Assembly (NCBI RefSeq): GCF_900290235.1
Contig: NZ_OLMK01000047.1
Location: 62,001 to 126,000 of the forward strand
Origin: Streptomyces sp. MA5143a
GTDB taxonomy: Bacteria > Actinomycetota > Actinomycetes > Streptomycetales > Streptomycetaceae
Direction: 5' to 3'
DNA: 64,000 bases
A program made the position numbers and the translations under genes. Position 1 is the stretch's first letter. Each line of letters begins with the position of its first letter. The notes beneath the pieces were generated by a model, which did not search any database, had not been told where the DNA came from, and saw only the letters and a list, made by a program, of their open reading frames with translations. This document shows positions 16,893 to 27,555 of this stretch, piece after piece.

Positions 16893-18390
16893 CCAGCTTC
16901 TCGAGGATCAGCTCCTTGACACGGGCCGCGTCGGCCTGGCCGCGCGTGGCCTTCATGACCGCGCCGACCAGGGCACCGGCCGCGGCCACCTTGCCGCCGC
17001 GGATCTTGTCCGCGATGGCCGGGTTGCCGGCGATGGCCTCCTCGACCGCGGTGGTCAGGGCGCCCTCGTCGGAGACGACCTTCAGACCGCGCTTGTCGAC
17101 GACCTCGTCCGGGGTGCCCTCGCCCGCGAGGACACCCTCGATGACCTGGCGGGCGAGCTTGTCGTTCAGGTCACCCTTCGCGACCAGCTCGGTGACCCGG
17201 GCGACCTCCGCCGGCGTGATCGCCAGCTCGTCGAGTGCCTTGCCCGACTCGTTGGCGCTGCGGGCCAGCTCGCCCATCCACCACTTGCGGGCGGAGGCGG
17301 CGTCCGCCCCGGCCTCGATGGTGGCGACGATCGGCTCCAGCGCGCCCGCGTTGAGGATCGCCTGCATGTCGGTGCCGCTGACGGCCCACTCCTCGCGGAG
17401 CCGGTTGCGGCGGACCAGCGGCAGCTCCGGCAGCGCGGACCGGATCTCCTCGACCCACGCGCGCGAGGGCGCCACCGGCACCAGGTCGGGCTCCGGGAAG
17501 TACCGGTAGTCCTCGGCCTCCTCCTTCACGCGGCCCGAGGTCGTGGACCCGGTGTCCTCGTGGAAGTGCCGGGTCTCCTGGATGATCGTCCCGCCACTGC
17601 TCAGGACGGCCGCGTGCCGCTGGATCTCGAAGCGGGCCGCGCGCTCCACGGACCGCAGCGAGTTGACGTTCTTCGTCTCCGAACGGGTGCCGAACTTCTC
17701 GGTGCCGTTCGGGCGCAGCGACAGGTTCACGTCGCAGCGCATCTGTCCCATCTCCATACGGGCCTCGGAGACGCCGAGCGCCTTGATGACCTCGCGCAGC
17801 TCACGGACGTACACCTTGGCGACCTCCGGCGCGCGCTCCCCGGCACCGACGATCGGCTTGGTGACGATCTCGATGAGCGGGATGCCCGCGCGGTTGTAGT
17901 CGAGCAGCGAGTGCGAGGCGCCGTGGATGCGACCGGTGGCACCGCCGACGTGGGTCGACTTGCCGGTGTCCTCCTCCATGTGGGCGCGCTCGATCTCCAC
18001 GCGGAAGACCTCGCCGTCCTCCAGCTGCACGTCGAGGTAGCCGTTGAAGGCGATCGGCTCGTCGTACTGGGAGGTCTGGAAGTTCTTCGGCATGTCCGGA
18101 TAGAAGTAGTTCTTCCGGGCGAAGCGGCACCACTCGGCGATCTCGCAGTTCAGCGCGAGACCGATCTTGATGGCGGACTCCACGCCGGTCGCGTTGACGA
18201 CGGGGAGCGCGCCGGGCAGGCCGAGGCAGACGGGGCAGGTCTGCGTGTTGGCGTCCTGACCGAGTTCGGTCGAGCAGCCGCAGAACATCTTCGTCTTGGT
18301 GCCGAGTTCGACATGGACCTCGAGGCCCATGACGGGGTCGTACGACGCCAGTGCGTCCTCGTACGACACCAGGTCGGTCGTGGTGGTCAC
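16876..18390 (-). CDS. gatB: Aspartyl/glutamyl-tRNA amidotransferase subunit B
   Basis: Kinase and tRNA-binding subunit of GatCAB, which converts Glu-tRNA(Gln) (and Asp-tRNA(Asn)) to the correct amide in organisms lacking the direct synthetase. The 504-residue product shows the GatB signature MGLEVHVELGTKTKMFCGC, the zinc-type cysteines CGC...CPVC, LDYNRAGIPLIEIVTKP and the carboxy-terminal YqeY-like tRNA-binding tail. GTG 18390 has GAGGGA eight bases upstream. It follows the 79-residue gene by 15 bases and ends the gatC-gatA-small gene-gatB operon. Confidence 0.97.
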   Translation of the reverse strand: MTTTTDLVSYEDALASYDPVMGLEVHVELGTKTKMFCGCSTELGQDANTQTCPVCLGLPGALPVVNATGVESAIKIGLALNCEIAEWCRFARKNYFYPDMPKNFQTSQYDEPIAFNGYLDVQLEDGEVFRVEIERAHMEEDTGKSTHVGGATGRIHGASHSLLDYNRAGIPLIEIVTKPIVGAGERAPEVAKVYVRELREVIKALGVSEARMEMGQMRCDVNLSLRPNGTEKFGTRSETKNVNSLRSVERAARFEIQRHAAVLSSGGTIIQETRHFHEDTGSTTSGRVKEEAEDYRYFPEPDLVPVAPSRAWVEEIRSALPELPLVRRNRLREEWAVSGTDMQAILNAGALEPIVATIEAGADAASARKWWMGELARSANESGKALDELAITPAEVARVTELVAKGDLNDKLARQVIEGVLAGEGTPDEVVDKRGLKVVSDEGALTTAVEEAIAGNPAIADKIRGGKVAAAGALVGAVMKATRGQADAARVKELILEKLGVSEG

Positions 18391-18405
18391 GGTGAAACTT
18401 CCCTC

Positions 18406-18641
18406 TCAGCCCAGCAGGACGTCGTCGTCGCCCAGCCGCTTCAGCTCGCGGTAGAGGATGGCGAGGCCGGTGACGATGGCTACGGCGGACACGGTGGCGT
18501 CGATCAGGACCAGGGTGTCCTTCTCGGCACGGGCGCTCTTGAGCCGCTTGGCGACCCCGATCGCGCCGAACGCCGTGGCGGCCATGGACAGATACGTGCC
18601 GGACTTGGACTTCTTGAAGCCCTTGGCCTTGGTCAGTGCAC

Positions 18642-18645
<4 letters not shown>
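18406..18645 (-). CDS. Small membrane protein inside the gat operon
   Basis: 79 residues from GTG 18645 (VSALTKAKGFKKSKSGTYLS), with two hydrophobic segments, SMAATAFGAIGVAKRL and LVLIDATVSAVAIVTGLAILY, and basic ends. Its GTG overlaps the TGA of gatA (GTGA), so it is translationally coupled to gatA and followed by gatB after 15 bases. From memory, a gene like this sits at the same place in other Streptomyces (SCO5500 in S. coelicolor). No function is known to me. Its fixed position argues that it is real; a link to amidotransferase function is not shown. Confidence 0.8.
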
Positions 18646-20138
<1,493 letters not shown>

Positions 20139-20145
20139 GACGTGA

Positions 20146-20442
20146 TCAGTCCTCCCCCAGGATCTGCGGCACCTTGAAACGCTGCTGCTCCTGGGCCGGG
20201 GCGCCGGACAGCGCCTGCTCGGGGGTGAGCGACGGACGGACCTCGTCCGCGCGCATGACGTTCGTCAGCGGCAGCGGGTGCGAGGTCGGCGGGACGTCTT
20301 GGTCGGCGACCTCGCTGACGCGGGCGACCGCGCCGATGATGTCGTCCAGCTGGCCTGCGAAGTGGTCGAGCTCTTCGGGCTTCAGCTCCAGACGCGCCAG
20401 CCGGGCGAGGTGGGCGACCTCCTCGCGCGTGATGCCAGGCAT
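20146..20442 (-). CDS. gatC: Aspartyl/glutamyl-tRNA amidotransferase subunit C
   Basis: Small subunit (98 residues) that clamps GatA to GatB. It begins MPGITREEVAHLARLARLEL at ATG 20442 and ends in FKVPQILGED, both standard for GatC. The frame is open much further upstream (to 22620) but that part is antisense-phase noise across rmdB and a repeat. AGAGGA lies upstream of the start. First gene of the gat operon; its promoter must lie within or before the large inverted repeat at 20565-20741. Confidence 0.96.
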   Translation of the reverse strand: MPGITREEVAHLARLARLELKPEELDHFAGQLDDIIGAVARVSEVADQDVPPTSHPLPLTNVMRADEVRPSLTPEQALSGAPAQEQQRFKVPQILGED

Positions 20443-20564
20443 GCAGCGATCCTCTGGGGTGAGTGCGATGTGGTTTGGCGCCAATCCTATGGGGCGGGGC
20501 GGTGTGACCGTGCACGGGTTTGCTGCGCGGGCTTGGCCGGGCGCCCATGGGGGTGGGGGTACGG

Positions 20565-20741
20565 GGTGCGTCGGCGGGTGCGGGTGGTGTGTGGTTTCTC
20601 GCGCAGTTCCCCGCGCCCCTGAAAAGCGACCGGGGCTGCGCCCCGTGCTTTTCAGGATGGAGGCGGGCCGCAGGCCCAAGCCTTCAGGGGCGCGGGGAAC
20701 TGCGCGCGCAACCACGAACCACCCGCACCCGCCGACGCACC
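20565..20741. repeat. 177-base near-perfect inverted repeat (Streptomyces GC palindrome family)
   Basis: The arm 20565-20624 is the near-exact reverse complement of 20682-20741, including CGCGCAGTTCCCCGCGCCCC and its mirror. Two small hairpins lie in the centre (CCGGGGC-TG-CGCCCCG and GGGCC-GCA-GGCCC). It lies after the stop of rmdB and before gatC on the minus strand, so it can serve as the rmdB... no gene lies inside it. The core CCCCGCGCCCCTGAAAAG recurs at 26707 and in part at 44230. Confidence 0.9.
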
Positions 20742-20771
20742 GCGCACCCCCGAGCTGTGAGGCGCCCTCGG

Positions 20772-23123
20772 CTACTCGTCCGCCGTCGCCGCCGGCAGGG
20801 CCGCCGCGGGGCGCTGCCAGCCGCGGGAGCCACGGGCCCGGAGCCACGCCGTGGTCTCCTCCGGCGGCATCGCCGCGGCGACCAGCCAGCCCTGGACGGC
20901 GTCGCAGCCCAGGTCGCGCAACCGCTCCCACGTCTCGTCGTCCTCGACCCCTTCGGCCACGACGAGCAGCCCCAGGGAGTGCGCGAGGTCGACGGTGCAG
21001 CGCACGATCTCCGCGTCCTCCGTGTCGACGGCGAGCCGTGCCACGAACGAACGGTCGATCTTCAGCTCGCTCACGGGCAGCCGCCGCAGGTGGACCAGCG
21101 AGGAGTACCCGGTTCCGAAGTCGTCGAGGGACATCTTCACGCCGTGCCCGGTCAGCCCGGCCAGGGTGTCCGCGGCCCGCTGCGGGTCCTCCAGGAGCAC
21201 GTGTTCCGTGATCTCCAGCTGGAGCGCTCCCGCGGGAACTCCGTGACGGGCCAGGCGCGCCGCCACCGCGCCCGCGAAGCCGGGGGTGTGGACGTCGCGA
21301 GGCGACACGTTCACGGCGACCGGCACGTGCAGTCCCTGGGCGCGCCAGCGGGCCACCTGCCCGAGGGCCGTCTCCAGGACGTACTCGGTGAGGTGCGGCA
21401 TCAGCCCGGACGACTCGGCGATCGCTATGAACTCGTCCGGCGGCACCTTCCCCCGTTCGGGGTGCACCCACCGCACGAGCGCCTCCAGCCCGGCCACCTG
21501 TCCGTCGAAGCGGACCTTCGGCTGGTAGTGCAGTTCGACCTCCTGCGCGTCGAGCGCGCGCCGCAGGTCGCCGAGGAGGCCGAGCCGGTCCGGGGTGTTC
21601 GAGTCCCGCTTGGACTCGTAGACCTCGACGCCGGTGCGGTCCCGCTTCGCCTGGTACATCGCCACGTCCGCCCGCCGGAGCAGCCCTTCCGCGTCGAGCG
21701 CGTGGTCGGGGAAGACGGCGAGCCCGGCGCTGGCCTCCAGGACGAGGGTGAGCCCGTCGAGGTCGAGCGGGGAGCCGAGCGCGGCCACGAGGTTGCGGGC
21801 GACCCGTGAGGCGGAGGTCGTGGAGTCGGCGACGGGCAGCAGCACGGCGAACTCGTCGCCCCCGAGCCGTGCGGCCTCCGCTCCGCGCGGCAGCGCGACC
21901 CGCAGTCGGTCGGCTATCTGCAGCAGCAGCCGGTCGCCCGCGAGGTGCCCGAGGGTGTCGTTGACGGACCGGAAGCGGTCGAGGTCGATCAGCATCAGGG
22001 CGGAGCGCGCGCCGATGCGCTCGGCGTCGTCCAGGGCGGTCCAGGTCCGTTCGAGCAGCCACTGGCGGTTGGGCAGGCCGGTGAGCGGGTCGCGGAGCTG
22101 TTCCTCCGCCCGGGCGCGGGCGATCCACAGGGTCGAGTCCAGCGCGATGAGCGGGATGGCGAACAGCGGCAGCAGCAGGGCCTGGGCCGTGGCGACGACG
22201 CAGATCAGGGGGGCGATGCCGAACAGTGCGACGGCGACGAGGCCCTGCCGGACCAGGGCGGTGCGGGCGACCGTGGGGACGCCGCCGCGCGGCGCGGCCA
22301 GGTACCAGAGCAGGGCCCGGGTGACCGCGAGGTAGGCGACGGCGACGAGCGCGACCTGGGGCGCCGCGTACAGGTTCCAGGTCTCCGGGTCCCAGGGCTG
22401 CTCGACCGAGGGGACGCGGCCGAAGACCCGCAGGACGAGGGCTCCTGCGCCGATGCCGAGGATGTCGACCGCGCCGTGCAGCACGCCCTGCCGCCAGCGG
22501 CCCCGGCGGGCGATGCCGACGAGGACGACGACGGTGAGGCTGACCATGCCGGCCGGGAGCCAGCCGTAGAGGATCAGGACGGCGAGGGTGAGGGCGGCGC
22601 CGGAGCCGGTGCCGCCCCACCAGCGGGCGGGGCCCATGGCGACGAGATGGCCGACGATGATGCCGGTGAGCAGGGCGAGGGCCCAGCCGACCGCGCCGGA
22701 CGGGAAGAGCGCGTGCTGTCCGGCGAACGCCCGGTAGAACCCGGCGCCCAGGATCGCTCCGGCGAGGCCCACGATCGCGGCGGGCAGGGCGGGCCAGGAC
22801 GGATGGCGTTCGCTGTCGTGGCCCGGCAGGCCGTGGCCGCGGCTGTCACCGAGCGTGCCCGTGAGGGGTGGGGCGGTGCCGGCTCCGGTTCCGGCGGCGA
22901 GCTGTGCCGGGGCGGGGACGAGAAGCCCGGGGGTGCCCACGGCCGCGCGGCCCGGCGGCTGCTCCGATCGGGGGACCGCCGTCGGTTCCTGGTCACCGAC
23001 CCGCTCCCGGGTTCCCTCGAACGGGCGTCCCCTCATGAGCAGGGAGCGCCCCCATCGCCAGGCCCCGGACACACGGCGCAGACGCAGCCGTGAGTCCGGG
23101 GCGACGCTCTCGGTCGGTTCCAT
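20772..23123 (-). CDS. rmdB: Membrane GGDEF-EAL protein, probable cyclic di-GMP phosphodiesterase RmdB
   Basis: A 783-residue cyclic di-GMP enzyme. After a disordered amino end (about 95 residues) come several membrane helices (about 100-335), a GGDEF domain with ARLGGDEF (GGDEF at 421-425), and a complete EAL domain: GLEALVRW (EAL at 547-549), NVSPRD, LEITEH, DDFGTGYSSL, ELKIDRSF and VAEGVE. The I-site RxxD before GGDEF is absent, unlike in the protein at 2641-5673. ATG 23123 has GAGAGGGACGGGA directly upstream; the longer open frame to 23237 is Arg/Trp-rich and unlikely. By neighbours (gat genes on one side, ligA on the other) and domains it corresponds to S. coelicolor SCO5495/RmdB (recall), reported as a phosphodiesterase affecting development. 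Confidence 0.9.
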   Translation of the reverse strand: MEPTESVAPDSRLRLRRVSGAWRWGRSLLMRGRPFEGTRERVGDQEPTAVPRSEQPPGRAAVGTPGLLVPAPAQLAAGTGAGTAPPLTGTLGDSRGHGLPGHDSERHPSWPALPAAIVGLAGAILGAGFYRAFAGQHALFPSGAVGWALALLTGIIVGHLVAMGPARWWGGTGSGAALTLAVLILYGWLPAGMVSLTVVVLVGIARRGRWRQGVLHGAVDILGIGAGALVLRVFGRVPSVEQPWDPETWNLYAAPQVALVAVAYLAVTRALLWYLAAPRGGVPTVARTALVRQGLVAVALFGIAPLICVVATAQALLLPLFAIPLIALDSTLWIARARAEEQLRDPLTGLPNRQWLLERTWTALDDAERIGARSALMLIDLDRFRSVNDTLGHLAGDRLLLQIADRLRVALPRGAEAARLGGDEFAVLLPVADSTTSASRVARNLVAALGSPLDLDGLTLVLEASAGLAVFPDHALDAEGLLRRADVAMYQAKRDRTGVEVYESKRDSNTPDRLGLLGDLRRALDAQEVELHYQPKVRFDGQVAGLEALVRWVHPERGKVPPDEFIAIAESSGLMPHLTEYVLETALGQVARWRAQGLHVPVAVNVSPRDVHTPGFAGAVAARLARHGVPAGALQLEITEHVLLEDPQRAADTLAGLTGHGVKMSLDDFGTGYSSLVHLRRLPVSELKIDRSFVARLAVDTEDAEIVRCTVDLAHSLGLLVVAEGVEDDETWERLRDLGCDAVQGWLVAAAMPPEETTAWLRARGSRGWQRPAAALPAATADE

Positions 23124-23303
23124 TCCCGTCCCTCTCACAGCCGGCGGTGCCCACGCCACGCGGCCCGTTGCTCCCGACAACCCCGGGGCGGCACCGCGTC
23201 CGAGAACCCACCACGCGTCCGGGCACGGCAGGCGCACACCTCAACAGTAGGCCGCACAAGGCTTTCACGGGCAGCGGTCGACGACGGTTGCCCGAATGCG
23301 ACC

Positions 23304-23343
23304 GGCCACCCATATGCATCTGGTATGCGCCGAACGGGTGGCC
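23304..23343 (-). terminator. Possible hairpin after ligA
   Basis: GGCCACCC (23304-23311) pairs with GGGTGGCC (23336-23343); inside, GCAT pairs with ATGC. It lies 8 bases beyond the ligA stop on the minus strand. The loop is large and there is no T-run, so it is a weak call. The rest of 23124-23351 holds only the rmdB promoter region. Confidence 0.45.
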
Positions 23344-23351
23344 TTCAACCC

Positions 23352-25580
23352 CTACTCCTCGGTCGGAAGCGCCACTTCCGAGGCCGCTTCCGGTCCCTGT
23401 TCGAGCAGAACCGCGAAACCGTCCTCGTTCAGGACCGGAACCTTGAGCTGCATCGCCTTGTCGTACTTGGACCCCGGGTTGTCACCGACCACGACGAACG
23501 AGGTCTTCTTCGAAACCGAGCCGGTCACTTTCGCTCCCCTGCTCTGCAGGGCCTCTTTCGCGCCGTCCCGGGTGTGGTGTTCGAGCGTGCCCGTCACCAC
23601 GACGGTGAGCCCTTCGAGGGGGCGGGGTCCTTCGTCCTCGCCGGCGCCCTCGTCCTCCATCCGGACGCCGGCGGCCTTCCATTTGCGAATGATCTCGCGG
23701 TGCCAGTCCTCGGCGAACCACTGCTTGACCGCGGCGGCCACGATCGGGCCGACGCCGTCGGTGTTCTTCAGTTCCTCCTCGGTGGCCTGCTCGATGCGGT
23801 CGATCGAACGGAACGCGCGGGCGAGCGCCTCGGCGGCCACCGGTCCGACGTGCCGGATGGACAGCCCGGTCAGGATTCTCGCGAGCGGGCGCTCCTTGGC
23901 CGCCTGGATGTTCTCCAGCATCGCGACCGCGTTCTTCCGGGGAGCGCCCTCCTGGTTGGCGAAGACGGTGGCGACCTTCTCCTCGCCGGTCTTCGGGTCG
24001 CGCTTGGGCAGACCGCTGTCCTGGTCGAGGACGTACGCCTTGATGGGCAGCAGCTGCTCGACGGTGAGGTCGAACAGGTCGCCCTCGTCGATCAGCGGCG
24101 GGTCGGACGGCTCCAGCGGCTTGGTGAGCGCGGCGGCGGCGACATAGCCGAAGTGCTCGATGTCGAGGCACTTGCGTCCGGCGAGATAGAACAGCCGCTC
24201 ACGCAACTGGGCGGGGCAGGTGCGGGAGTTGGGGCAGCGCAGGTCGACGTCGCCCTCCTTGGCGGGCGCCAGCGGCGTACCGCACTCGGGGCACTCGGCG
24301 GGCATCACGAACTCGCGCTCGGTGCCGTCGCGCAGGTCGACGACCGGGCCGAGGATCTCGGGGATGACGTCACCGGCCTTGCGCAGCACGACGGTGTCAC
24401 CGATGAGGACGCCCTTGGCCTTGACGACGTCCTGGTTGTGGAGGGTGGCGAACTCGACCTCGGAGCCCGCGACCGTCACCGGCTCGACCTGCGCGTACGG
24501 CGTCACCCGACCCGTACGTCCCACACCCACACGGATGTTGACGAGCTTGGTGTTGACCTCCTCCGGCGCGTACTTGTACGCGATGGCCCAGCGGGGGGCG
24601 CGGGAGGTGGAGCCGAGGCGGCCCTGGAGGGGGATCTCGTCGAGCTTGACGACGGCGCCGTCGATCTCGTGCTCCACGGAGTGGCGGTTCTCGCCGAAGT
24701 GGGCGATGAACTCCCGTACCCCGTCGAGGTCGTCGACCACGCGGTTGTGGCGGGCGGTGGGCAGGCCCCAGGACTTGAGCAGGTCGTAGGCCTGGGAGAG
24801 GCGGCTGAGGCCGCCCTCGAAGCCCTCCAGGGCGCCGATGCCGTGCACCACCATGTGCAGGGGGCGGGTGGCGGTGACGCGCGGGTCCTTCTGGCGCAGC
24901 GAACCGGCGGCCGCGTTGCGCGGGTTGGCGAAGGGCTTGTCGCCGGCCGCCAGCAGCCGCTCGTTGAGCTCGGCGAACTTGTCCATCGGGAAGTAGACCT
25001 CGCCGCGGATCTCCACGAGGTCGGGGACCCGGTCGCCCTTCAGCCGGTCCGGGATCTCGGCGATCGTGCGGACGTTCGGCGTGATGTCCTCGCCGGTGCG
25101 GCCGTCGCCGCGGGTGGCGGCGCGGGTGAGACGACCGTGCTCGTAGGTGAGGTTGACGGCGAGACCGTCCACCTTGAGCTCGCACAGCAGGTGGTGGTCG
25201 GTGGTGCCGACGTCCTTGGTGACGCGCTCGGCCCAGGCCGCCAACTCCTCGTCGGTGAAGGCGTTGTCCAGGGAGAGCATGCGCTCGCGGTGCTGGACGG
25301 CGGTGAACTCCGTGGCGTACGCGCCCGCGACCTTCTGGGTCGGCGAGTCGGGGGTGCGCAGTTCGGGGTGCTCCTCCTCCAGTGCCTCCAGGGAGCGCAG
25401 CAGTCGGTCGAACTCCGCGTCGCTGACGACGGGGGCGTCCTTCACGTAGTACCGGAAGCGGTGCTCCTCGATCTCTTCGGCGAGGCGCGCGTGCTTCTCC
25501 CGTGCCTCGGCCGGCACCGGTGCCTCGCTGGGTACGGATGCTGCGGTCGGGGCAGTCTGTGCGTCCTTGTCGCCGGCCAC
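23352..25580 (-). CDS. ligA: NAD-dependent DNA ligase
   Basis: Essential replicative ligase sealing nicks with NAD. The 742-residue product has domains in order: Ia (HRFRYYVKDAPVVSDAEFDRL), the adenylation domain with active-site Lys in CELKVDGLAVNL, the OB fold, a zinc finger CPECG...CPNSRTCPAQ, helix-hairpin-helix repeats and a carboxy-terminal BRCT domain (PLEGLTVVVTGTLEHHTRDG). It is somewhat longer than the E. coli enzyme (671) because of Ala/Pro-rich ends. GTG 25580 has GGGAGG about 9 bases upstream. It begins 15 bases after the MetE-like gene, so the two are probably one transcript. Confidence 0.97.
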   Translation of the reverse strand: MAGDKDAQTAPTAASVPSEAPVPAEAREKHARLAEEIEEHRFRYYVKDAPVVSDAEFDRLLRSLEALEEEHPELRTPDSPTQKVAGAYATEFTAVQHRERMLSLDNAFTDEELAAWAERVTKDVGTTDHHLLCELKVDGLAVNLTYEHGRLTRAATRGDGRTGEDITPNVRTIAEIPDRLKGDRVPDLVEIRGEVYFPMDKFAELNERLLAAGDKPFANPRNAAAGSLRQKDPRVTATRPLHMVVHGIGALEGFEGGLSRLSQAYDLLKSWGLPTARHNRVVDDLDGVREFIAHFGENRHSVEHEIDGAVVKLDEIPLQGRLGSTSRAPRWAIAYKYAPEEVNTKLVNIRVGVGRTGRVTPYAQVEPVTVAGSEVEFATLHNQDVVKAKGVLIGDTVVLRKAGDVIPEILGPVVDLRDGTEREFVMPAECPECGTPLAPAKEGDVDLRCPNSRTCPAQLRERLFYLAGRKCLDIEHFGYVAAAALTKPLEPSDPPLIDEGDLFDLTVEQLLPIKAYVLDQDSGLPKRDPKTGEEKVATVFANQEGAPRKNAVAMLENIQAAKERPLARILTGLSIRHVGPVAAEALARAFRSIDRIEQATEEELKNTDGVGPIVAAAVKQWFAEDWHREIIRKWKAAGVRMEDEGAGEDEGPRPLEGLTVVVTGTLEHHTRDGAKEALQSRGAKVTGSVSKKTSFVVVGDNPGSKYDKAMQLKVPVLNEDGFAVLLEQGPEAASEVALPTEE

Positions 25581-25595
25581 CGTGTTGTCCTCCCG

Positions 25596-26612
25596 TTACT
25601 CTGGGTTGTCCGCGAGGGATCTCGCCGCCTGGGCGCAGTGGGCGAGTGCCCGGCGCGCGTACGCCGGGGAGACCCCGGCGAGGCCGCACGACGGAGTGAC
25701 CGTGACGGCGTCCGCGAGAAGCCCCGGATGCAGCCCCAGCCTGCGCCACAACGTCCTGACACCCATGACGCTACCGGCAGGGTCCGACAACGGGCCCTCC
25801 GTGGTCGGCACGACACCGGCCAGCAGCCTGGTGCCGCCCTCCACGGCTTCCCCGATCGCGTCGTCGTCACGCTCGGTGAGCAGCGAGAAGTCGAAGGAGA
25901 TCGCGTCGGCGCCGGCCCTGCGGAGGAGCGCGAAGGGTACGTCGGGGGCGCAGGAGTGCACGACGACCGCCCCCGGTTCGGTGTGGACGCCGATGACGTC
26001 ACGGAGGGTGGCCTCGACGAGTTGGCGGTCGACGGCGCGGTGGGTGCGGTAGCCGCTGGCGGTCCTGACCTGGCCGCGCAGGACGGCGATCAGGGAGGGC
26101 TCGTCGAGCTGGAGGACCACGCGGGCGCCGGGTACGCGGCGCCGTATCTCCGCGAGGTGCAGCCGCAGGCCCTCGGCGAGCGAGCCGGCGAGGTCCCGGC
26201 AGGCGCCGGGGTCGGAGAGGGCCGCCTCGCCGTTCTTCAGCTCCAGCGCGGCGGCGAGGGTCCACGGGCCGACGGCCTGCACCTTGAGCGGGCCGTCGTA
26301 GCCCTGGGTGAACTCCTCCAGCGCGTCCAGGTCCTCGCCGAGCCAGGAGACCGCCCGCCTGGTGTCCCGTCCGGGCCGGTCGCCGAGCCGCCAGCCGCTG
26401 GGCTCCACGCGCGCGTACAGCTCGACGAGCAGACCGGCGGTGCGGCCGATCATGTCGGCGCCGGGGCCGCGGGCGGGGAGTTCGGGCAGAAACGGCATGC
26501 CCGTGTCCGGCCACTCGAAGGAGCCGGTGACGGTCTTGGCGGCCTCTCTGGCGTCGCCGCCGGGCATGGAGCCGATGCCGGTGGCGGGGCCGAAGTCGAA
26601 GTGTTCGTTCAC
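25596..26612 (-). CDS. Cobalamin-independent methionine synthase-like protein (carboxy-terminal domain only)
   Basis: 338 residues, matching only the catalytic half of MetE. The zinc-binding pattern of MetE is visible: His and Cys in VVVHSCAPD and the last Cys in TPSCGLAG; the motif QLDEPSL is the MetE-family active-site strand. It opens FGPATGIGSMPGG, typical of the actinobacterial short members. Full MetE is about 750 residues with two barrels, so this is a 'core' type. Such short forms can be methyltransferases using corrinoid or other donors; the real donor is unknown. The GTG start at 26612 has no clear ribosome site, so it may be leaderless or start a little further in. Confidence 0.85.
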   Translation of the reverse strand: MNEHFDFGPATGIGSMPGGDAREAAKTVTGSFEWPDTGMPFLPELPARGPGADMIGRTAGLLVELYARVEPSGWRLGDRPGRDTRRAVSWLGEDLDALEEFTQGYDGPLKVQAVGPWTLAAALELKNGEAALSDPGACRDLAGSLAEGLRLHLAEIRRRVPGARVVLQLDEPSLIAVLRGQVRTASGYRTHRAVDRQLVEATLRDVIGVHTEPGAVVVHSCAPDVPFALLRRAGADAISFDFSLLTERDDDAIGEAVEGGTRLLAGVVPTTEGPLSDPAGSVMGVRTLWRRLGLHPGLLADAVTVTPSCGLAGVSPAYARRALAHCAQAARSLADNPE

Positions 26613-26666
26613 ACGTCGAAGCGTAGGTGGTTGTCAGCCGAGGTATGCGACGTGTGGGTGGGTGGG

Positions 26667-26753
26667 GGCTGGTCGCGCCCACGCGGCGGAGCCGCATGTG
26701 TCACCGCCCCGCGCCCCTGAAAAGCAGGGGCGCGGGGAACTGCGCGACCAGCC
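26667..26753. repeat. Second copy of the GC-rich palindrome family
   Basis: CCCCGCGCCCCTG-AAAAG-CAGGGGCGCGGGG (26707-26737) is a 13 bp perfect hairpin, flanked by GGCTGGTCGCGC (26667-26678) and its mirror GCGCGACCAGCC (26742-26753). It lies between the SDR stop (26819) and the MetE-like start (26612) on the minus strand, so it probably works as the SDR terminator. The core is the same as at 20611-20691. Confidence 0.85.
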
Positions 26754-26818
26754 ACAAGGGACCCGCACCCGCCGAACCGACAGCGCGCCCCGAGCTACTG
26801 GGCGCCCGGCGGCACACG

Positions 26819-27508
26819 TCAGCGGCCGGGCCGGACCGTCAGGTCGTTGACCTCGGCGTCCCGTGGGAGGTCCAGCGCCATGAGGATGGTCGTCGCGACG
26901 GACTCCGGCGCGATCCACTGGGACGGGTCGTACTCCTTGCCCTCCTGCTGGTGGACCTTCGCCTGCATGGGGCTGGCCGTGCGGCCGGGGTAGACCGTGG
27001 TGACCCGGACCCCGTTGCCGTGCTCCTCGTGGCGCAGGGAGTCGGCGAGGGCCTTCAGGCCGTGCTTGGAGGCGGCGTAGGCGGCCCAGTCGGCGTAGGC
27101 GTGCAGTCCTGAGCCTGAGTTGACGAACACGACGTGGCCCCGGGCGGCGCGCAGCTGGGGCAGGAAGTGCCGGGTCAGCTCGGCGGGGGCGATGAGGTTG
27201 ACATTGAGCTGGTGGCGCCAGGACTTGGGGGTGAGGTCGCCGACCCGGCCGAGGTCGATCACCCCGGCGATGTGCAGCAGGGAGTCCACCCGGTCGGGCA
27301 GGGTCTGGTGGGAGAACGCCCAGGAGAGCTTGTCCGGGTCGGCGAGATCGCCGACCAGGGTCTTCGCCCCCGGGTACCGCGCCGCCAGCTCCTTCGCGCG
27401 GCCGGCGTCGCGCGCGTGCAGCACGAGGTCGTCGCCGCGCTCGTGCAGACGGCGGGCCACGGCCTCGCCGATGCCGGAACCCGCTCCGGTGATCACATGA
27501 GTAGCCAT
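26819..27508 (-). CDS. Short-chain dehydrogenase/reductase
   Basis: 229-residue Rossmann oxidoreductase. Classical SDR features: cofactor motif TGAGSGIG near the start, HIAGV in place of NNAG, the catalytic Ser in VNSGSG, and the YAASK catalytic Tyr-Lys pair, followed by YPGRTASPM. The basic residues HARDAGR after the second strand suggest NADPH. Substrate unknown. It starts at ATG 27508, 47 bases after the LOG gene on the same strand. Confidence 0.9.
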   Translation of the reverse strand: MATHVITGAGSGIGEAVARRLHERGDDLVLHARDAGRAKELAARYPGAKTLVGDLADPDKLSWAFSHQTLPDRVDSLLHIAGVIDLGRVGDLTPKSWRHQLNVNLIAPAELTRHFLPQLRAARGHVVFVNSGSGLHAYADWAAYAASKHGLKALADSLRHEEHGNGVRVTTVYPGRTASPMQAKVHQQEGKEYDPSQWIAPESVATTILMALDLPRDAEVNDLTVRPGR

Positions 27509-27555
27509 GCGGTCATGCTCGCATCACCCCGGGGCGGCCGGTGTCCGTGCCCTGC

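Noticed and set aside
20565..20741. Large inverted repeat as a transposon or CRISPR
   Set aside because: No transposase, no target duplication and no regular repeat-spacer pattern; the same core recurs as terminator-like hairpins.
21598..21615. GTTCGAGTCCCG, another tRNA-like string
   Set aside because: Within rmdB coding sequence; no cloverleaf.
23325..26720. 1131-codon plus-strand frame opposite ligA and the MetE-like gene
   Set aside because: Antisense shadow; both minus-strand genes have clear catalytic motifs.
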